DNA from: Bacteroidota bacterium
GTDB lineage: Bacteria; Bacteroidota; Bacteroidia; Chitinophagales; Chitinophagaceae
DNA length: 47,483 bases
NCBI GenBank assembly: GCA_023429825.1
Contig: JAEZDC010000108.1
Location: 1 to 47,483 of the forward strand
Direction of reading: 5' to 3'
In this document: positions 43,298 through 47,483 of the stretch, piece by piece
How the letters are laid out: every line of letters begins with the position of its first letter
How positions within the stretch are numbered: position 1 is the first letter of the stretch
Program-made: the position numbers and the translations under genes
Notes under the pieces: generated by a model
Told to the model about the DNA's origin: nothing
Database searches by the model: none
What the model saw: the letters and a program-made list of their open reading frames with translations, nothing else

Positions 43298-44083
43298 TTA
43301 GTTGGATCTGACTTTTATGATCCCGAATATCTGGCGCTGGCTTCCTTCGGGATTGTTTTCTTCTTCATTTAGAACTTTCCAATTCTTCGAGGTGTCGATA
43401 AAGCCATCGTCATCAAGCCAGACAATTCGTTTACTTACTGTCTGGCATATGTTACCGCCGATAGCAGTAATAAACCCTTGCGCTTTATTAACCTCAACAA
43501 CAATATCACAGTGAGAGATACAACTTGCATTAATAGTCTGCAAATTGAATTGCTTGTTTCTTCGGTTCATGCAAATAAGATCGCCCGGCTCCGGCCATGC
43601 ACTCTTCTCATTCTGTATATCATATGCTGCAAACAATGTACTCTCATAATTCTTCGCATTTTCTCGTGCCCATACTATGTATTTAGAATGAGCGTTTGCA
43701 TAATAAAAAGAATTCCCTGCTCCGGCTTCCTGCATCACCCATGAAATAAACACAGCACTCCACGGATGCTGAAATTGCCATGAAGAACTTTGAAGTTGCT
43801 TAGTTGTAGGTAAAGGAATTGCGCCTAATGTCCAGTATTGCATTAATATTGATATCGCTCCTGAATCCGTTTCCTGCATCGTTCCATTCTTATGCCAGCG
43901 CTCATATTCTTCAACTGCTTTTAAAGCTATAGATTGCTTCAGAGAAAGCTTCTCCTCTTCAGACCGGGGTTTATCATTTGACTGAGTGAAAGCACCATTA
44001 ATGGCGCCATAGGCACTTACCAAGGCAATACATAGCACTATCAATAATGCCGATTTAAGTTCCAGGGGTATCTTCTTAAACAT
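43298..44083 (-). CDS. DUF2272-like exported protein
   Basis: A 261-residue protein with an N-terminal signal or membrane anchor (LLIVLCIALVSAYG). The body resembles DUF2272, an NlpC/P60- or CHAP-like fold: HPWSAVFISWVMQEAGAGNSFYYANAHSKYIVWA, WPEPGDLICMNRRNK and ISHCDIVVEVNKAQGFITAIGGN. In this region the usual catalytic Cys before the helix is a Ser (PWSAVFI) while the His in SHCDIV is kept, which may be the family norm. Likely a periplasmic hydrolase or its inactive relative. The family name was assigned by memory. Confidence 0.7.
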   Translation of the reverse strand: MFKKIPLELKSALLIVLCIALVSAYGAINGAFTQSNDKPRSEEEKLSLKQSIALKAVEEYERWHKNGTMQETDSGAISILMQYWTLGAIPLPTTKQLQSSSWQFQHPWSAVFISWVMQEAGAGNSFYYANAHSKYIVWARENAKNYESTLFAAYDIQNEKSAWPEPGDLICMNRRNKQFNLQTINASCISHCDIVVEVNKAQGFITAIGGNICQTVSKRIVWLDDDGFIDTSKNWKVLNEEENNPEGSQRQIFGIIKVRSN

Positions 44084-44274
44084 AAGCAGAATGGCAAAGA
44101 TGCAAAAAAAGAAGGTTCATTCGCAATACATAGCGCTACTGTGACGCTGTTAAACAAATGAAAACTTTCGTCATCTGTTGTCTATTGATATTCTCTTTAG
44201 ATAGAAAATGCACCTTAAATACCAATTAAGCGGTATCTGGAAAGAACGCTACATGAGTTAACTTTAACCGTCAA

Positions 44275-47200
44275 ATGAAAAAGGTACTTACCCTCCTTCT
44301 GCTTTTATTTTCATGCATTGTGATATTTGCACAAGCAAATAACCCTTTTACAGAAGGAAAGAAATTATATGATTCTGCCAGGTATGAGGCTGCTGAAAAA
44401 AAATTCCTGGAAGCTCTGGATGTTGAGAACAAACGATCACCTATAGATAGGAATGCACGGGCGAACGTGTATAATTATATCGGGCTCAGCAGTTATATGC
44501 AGGCAAAATTCAATGCTGCAATCAAATACTACCATCTTGCTGTGCAGGATTTTGATGCCGCAAAAAGGTACAAAGACCTGGCTGTTGTATATAGTAACAT
44601 CAACAGTACTTACAAATGGGCCGACAAATACAATACAAATACCCTCCTTTCTGTTGACAGCAGTAAAACGGAAGAATTTTATTTTCCTGTTACATCTATA
44701 ATAAAACAAGGCTCCGATACGGTCATTTTAAAAATATCCGCAGGAAGTACTTCAGGTATCTCTAAGGGGACCACAGGGTATGTAATGCTATCATATAATA
44801 GTACAAGGCCTGCTAAGACTGAATCCAATTATTTTGTTGCAAAAGCTGAAGTAATAAAAGCTGGCTTACTTGAAAGTGAAGTGATGGCTATTTATTACAC
44901 AGATCAAAAAGCGAAAGATAAAACCCTTTACATCGGCGATTTAGTAAACTTAAAACTTCCTCCACCGGAAAATAAATTCGTCAACATCCTGTATGATCTT
45001 GCTGCTTTGAATGTCCTCTTTCTTCATCAGAACAGGGACACGATCTTAACACAAGCTTCCATCCTTCGTTCACCGCATCTGAATACAGAGAAGCACTTGC
45101 TGAATTACTACCTCTACGACATTCATGATTTCTATGAAGGATACATGAAAGATTATAAGGACAGTTCATTCACCAAGCCCTTCACCTCAGGTCGCTTCAA
45201 AGGATATAGCATCAATGATGTTTTCAGGATCGCAGAAGCGGAAGACCTCTACGCCTTCTTCAATTTTGTAAGATCCTACCCCGCTAAATACATGGGTAAA
45301 GCATGGAAACTGAATGAAACTTATGCAACATGGCTTCTGAATAATATGTACCCGGGAGAACCGTCGAAATGGCTTATCCCTTTTATATCCCAGACTTCTG
45401 AATCTAAGATCGATTCCTTTGCTTATAAGTTTGATGCTTATTTGAGGATCGATAGTATGGTTAAGTATGTAGATGCCATCAACGATTTGTATACACAGCA
45501 AAACTATCACCAGGCATTATCTCTCTCAAACAAGCTAATTAGGATTGCAACGATATTAAAAGAGAAAGAAGCACTCTCTCAATTTGTCCTTAACAGGAGC
45601 TATGTAAATGAAAGATTAGGTTATAAAGAAGATGCATTAGCCGATGCTAAGATCGCTTATCAACTGGATACATCTTCATTGAATGCGGCTTACAATCTTG
45701 GATACCTATATGCACAGCAGGAAAAATATGATAGCTCTTTTGTTTTACTCGAGCCGCTGGCAAATCGTTATACTAACTACCCGAACATCACCGGCAACCT
45801 GGGATGGTACAAAATTTTAGCTGGTCAATTGGAAGACGCAAAAAAATACAGCCGTAATGCATACCTGCTTGATACTACCAGTTACTCATGGGCGGTAAAC
45901 TATGGCCACACCTTTCTTCTATCCGGCAATAATGATACTGCAAGGAAATATTATCAAAAAACACTGGACAACTTATATACTCCTGCTGATTATACTGAAG
46001 GACCAAAAAAAGATTTTGAAACTTTTTTTAAAAATGGATGGAAAAGGGTAGATGCCGCGGTAATGCTAGAGTGGATGGATAACGAATATAACAGGAAGTA
46101 TAAACTTCTTACGGAAGCAAATGTCATATGGGATTCTGCTTCTCGTCTTTACAAAGCAAAAAAATACATGGAAGCTGCGGAAGCATGGCATCGTTGTATA
46201 AAGAAGTATGAGAGTATGGAGCAGCCACACCACCTATACATTCACAACGCAATCACCTGGATCGCCTCATGTCATAAAAGCAGTAACAATTATTCAGAAG
46301 CAGAAAAATATTATTTACAATTAATTGAAATAGATAACTCAAAATTAAATGACCCTTCCGTTCTAATTGATGATTATTCAAGACTCTTTGACTTATACAC
46401 TTTGATGGGAAATGCACAAAAGGCAAGAGAATACAAATTGATGTATGATGTGCAGAAGCAAAAGCTGGATGATCTTAGCGCAAGACCAGATCTCTATATT
46501 GTAAGTATTGAAGGCCAGAATATTTATCAGCCGGAAAGTAAACTGAATGCCAGGACATTCAGCAGTGATTTCTCTAAGATCACCGCTAGTTCGTTCGATA
46601 CTGTGCATACACACTATGTTGCCGGAAGTACTCTTTCTTCTTCCAATATTTTACAACTACTCACCGATATTAAATCGAAGAGTAAACCCGAAGACGTTTT
46701 AGTATTTTATTACACAGGATCTATACAAAGTACAAGTGATAAACAAAACTATTTAGTACTTGATACTACTAAAGAACATTCTACTGCAAATAAATTGTAT
46801 GAATCTGATATCGATCGGATGCTAAAAGATATGAGCATTCAAAAGAAGTTGGTGATCATGGATGTACCAGCGCCGGGGATGCTTTCAAAGCTTTCACAGG
46901 CGTACAGCGCAGAATCATATGCACTCAACGAAGTGATCTTTATTTGCCCAGGTGTACTTACACCGGTTAATTCATCTGGTTTATCTGCCTTTACCGAACA
47001 GCTTTTACAATCCGCCAATGAACTGGCTAAAGACTCGTTGTTCACGGCAAAACAATTATTGGATAAAGCTTCTTATGGTTTGGGAAGAGGCAAATATTAT
47101 TTGCCTGTCTTAAGCTTCGCTTATGCAAAAGACTTTACACTATACAAGAATGAACAGGCAAGAATAGCAGAAGAATCTACAAGAGGTGCAATTGTAAGAA

Positions 47201-47483
47201 CCAAAACGGGCAGCAATGCAGGTCAGAATAATGAAACGGGTAAAAACTATGCCTTGCTCATTGCAACCAACGATTATCAGGAGTTAAGTAAATTATCTAA
47301 CCCGATTTATGATGCAAATGAACTCGGCAAAATTTTAAAAGAGGATTTTGGTTTCGACACCTCAATGGTGATCAATGGAACAAGGGATGAAATGGAAAAC
47401 ATTTTAACATCATACAGAGATAATAAGATCTACGGGCCGAACGATCAGCTCTTTATTTTCTTTGCAGGGCATGGCGTATATAG
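44275..47483 (+). CDS. Exported TPR-type protein with two caspase-like (C14) domains, first one apparently dead; partial
   Basis: Runs off the right edge (at least 1069 codons). Signal peptide MKKVLTLLLLLFSCIVIFAQ. Helical TPR-like repeats fill about residues 20-760 (YDSARYEAAEKKFLEAL; DALADAKIAYQLDTSSLNAAYNLGYLY), with a separate beta region at about 145-250. Near residues 770-900 a caspase-like fold is recognisable but its His position is Ser (DVLVFYYTGS) and its Cys position is Pro (LVIMDVPAPG). A second C14 domain starts at about residue 989 (NYALLIATNDYQEL) and keeps the catalytic His1066 in FFAGHG; its Cys lies outside the window. It could be a periplasmic or surface-associated protease controlled by the TPR region. 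Confidence 0.85.
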   Translation, partial: MKKVLTLLLLLFSCIVIFAQANNPFTEGKKLYDSARYEAAEKKFLEALDVENKRSPIDRNARANVYNYIGLSSYMQAKFNAAIKYYHLAVQDFDAAKRYKDLAVVYSNINSTYKWADKYNTNTLLSVDSSKTEEFYFPVTSIIKQGSDTVILKISAGSTSGISKGTTGYVMLSYNSTRPAKTESNYFVAKAEVIKAGLLESEVMAIYYTDQKAKDKTLYIGDLVNLKLPPPENKFVNILYDLAALNVLFLHQNRDTILTQASILRSPHLNTEKHLLNYYLYDIHDFYEGYMKDYKDSSFTKPFTSGRFKGYSINDVFRIAEAEDLYAFFNFVRSYPAKYMGKAWKLNETYATWLLNNMYPGEPSKWLIPFISQTSESKIDSFAYKFDAYLRIDSMVKYVDAINDLYTQQNYHQALSLSNKLIRIATILKEKEALSQFVLNRSYVNERLGYKEDALADAKIAYQLDTSSLNAAYNLGYLYAQQEKYDSSFVLLEPLANRYTNYPNITGNLGWYKILAGQLEDAKKYSRNAYLLDTTSYSWAVNYGHTFLLSGNNDTARKYYQKTLDNLYTPADYTEGPKKDFETFFKNGWKRVDAAVMLEWMDNEYNRKYKLLTEANVIWDSASRLYKAKKYMEAAEAWHRCIKKYESMEQPHHLYIHNAITWIASCHKSSNNYSEAEKYYLQLIEIDNSKLNDPSVLIDDYSRLFDLYTLMGNAQKAREYKLMYDVQKQKLDDLSARPDLYIVSIEGQNIYQPESKLNARTFSSDFSKITASSFDTVHTHYVAGSTLSSSNILQLLTDIKSKSKPEDVLVFYYTGSIQSTSDKQNYLVLDTTKEHSTANKLYESDIDRMLKDMSIQKKLVIMDVPAPGMLSKLSQAYSAESYALNEVIFICPGVLTPVNSSGLSAFTEQLLQSANELAKDSLFTAKQLLDKASYGLGRGKYYLPVLSFAYAKDFTLYKNEQARIAEESTRGAIVRTKTGSNAGQNNETGKNYALLIATNDYQELSKLSNPIYDANELGKILKEDFGFDTSMVINGTRDEMENILTSYRDNKIYGPNDQLFIFFAGHGVY

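Noticed and set aside
44437..47045. Several minus-strand ORFs over the right-hand end
   Set aside because: A single long plus-strand frame with a signal peptide, TPR-like repeats and caspase motifs covers the whole region; it was easy to miss because it runs off the edge.

Overview
The window comes from a member of the Bacteroidota, most likely the family Chitinophagaceae. The evidence is the 5' end of a 16S rRNA gene at the left edge (minus strand), repeated use of the Bacteroidota promoter pattern (TTTG, 19-20 bp, TAnnTTTG), two TonB-dependent outer-membrane receptors with carboxypeptidase-like N-terminal domains, a secreted peptidase with a type IX secretion (T9SS) sorting tail, and several small families typical of this phylum (DUF2795, a 2TM protein, a DUF6728-like protein). 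Base composition is moderately AT-rich.

Layout. 1-1100: the start of 16S rRNA, then its upstream region. This holds five tandem promoters about 105 bp apart, each with a 5' stem-loop and a boxA-like element, followed by several kinds of short repeat. 1.1-9.8 kb: mainly housekeeping genes, namely truA, an M1 aminopeptidase, guaA, a periplasmic-binding-fold protein, fabI, a SemiSWEET sugar transporter, a LolD-type ATPase and a DUF2795 protein. 9.9-14.7 kb: six minus-strand genes (TonB receptor, 2TM protein, secreted helical-repeat protein, two paralogous membrane proteins, winged-helix regulator) that look like one or two operons. 14.8-17.5 kb: an ABC-2 exporter pair and a TIGR01777-type oxidoreductase. 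17.5-24.3 kb: a thermolysin-like M4 peptidase with a T9SS tail, a haloperoxidase-like protein directly downstream of an AraC regulator, and a small unknown gene. 24.3-29.1 kb: an accessory-looking stretch with an intergenic region carrying an unexplained terminator and inverted repeats, an endonuclease/exonuclease/phosphatase protein, an unknown helical protein behind an array of eight 21-bp repeats, a broken metzincin with a lost catalytic glutamate, and an acyltransferase without a usable normal start codon. 29.3-33.2 kb: citrate synthase, two small unknown genes and a UPF1-like SF1 helicase. 33.2-38.1 kb: a two-component signalling island (receiver-only protein; sigma-54 activator, PAS histidine kinase and receiver-PAS-kinase hybrid). 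38.3-44.1 kb: a split-barrel flavin-type protein, a second TonB-type receptor, a GH16 lipoprotein, an LLM flavin oxidoreductase and a DUF2272-like protein. 44.3 kb to the right edge: a large secreted repeat protein that ends in two caspase-like domains, the first apparently dead, and is cut by the window edge.

The most noteworthy items are the modular rRNA promoter array with covarying 5' hairpins, the tandem dead-plus-live caspase architecture, the 21-bp repeat array upstream of an unknown gene with an unusually strong ribosome binding site, the decaying metzincin, and the untranslated region at 24.3-24.65 kb that may encode a small RNA. Assignments rest on reading motifs by eye. No database search was possible.
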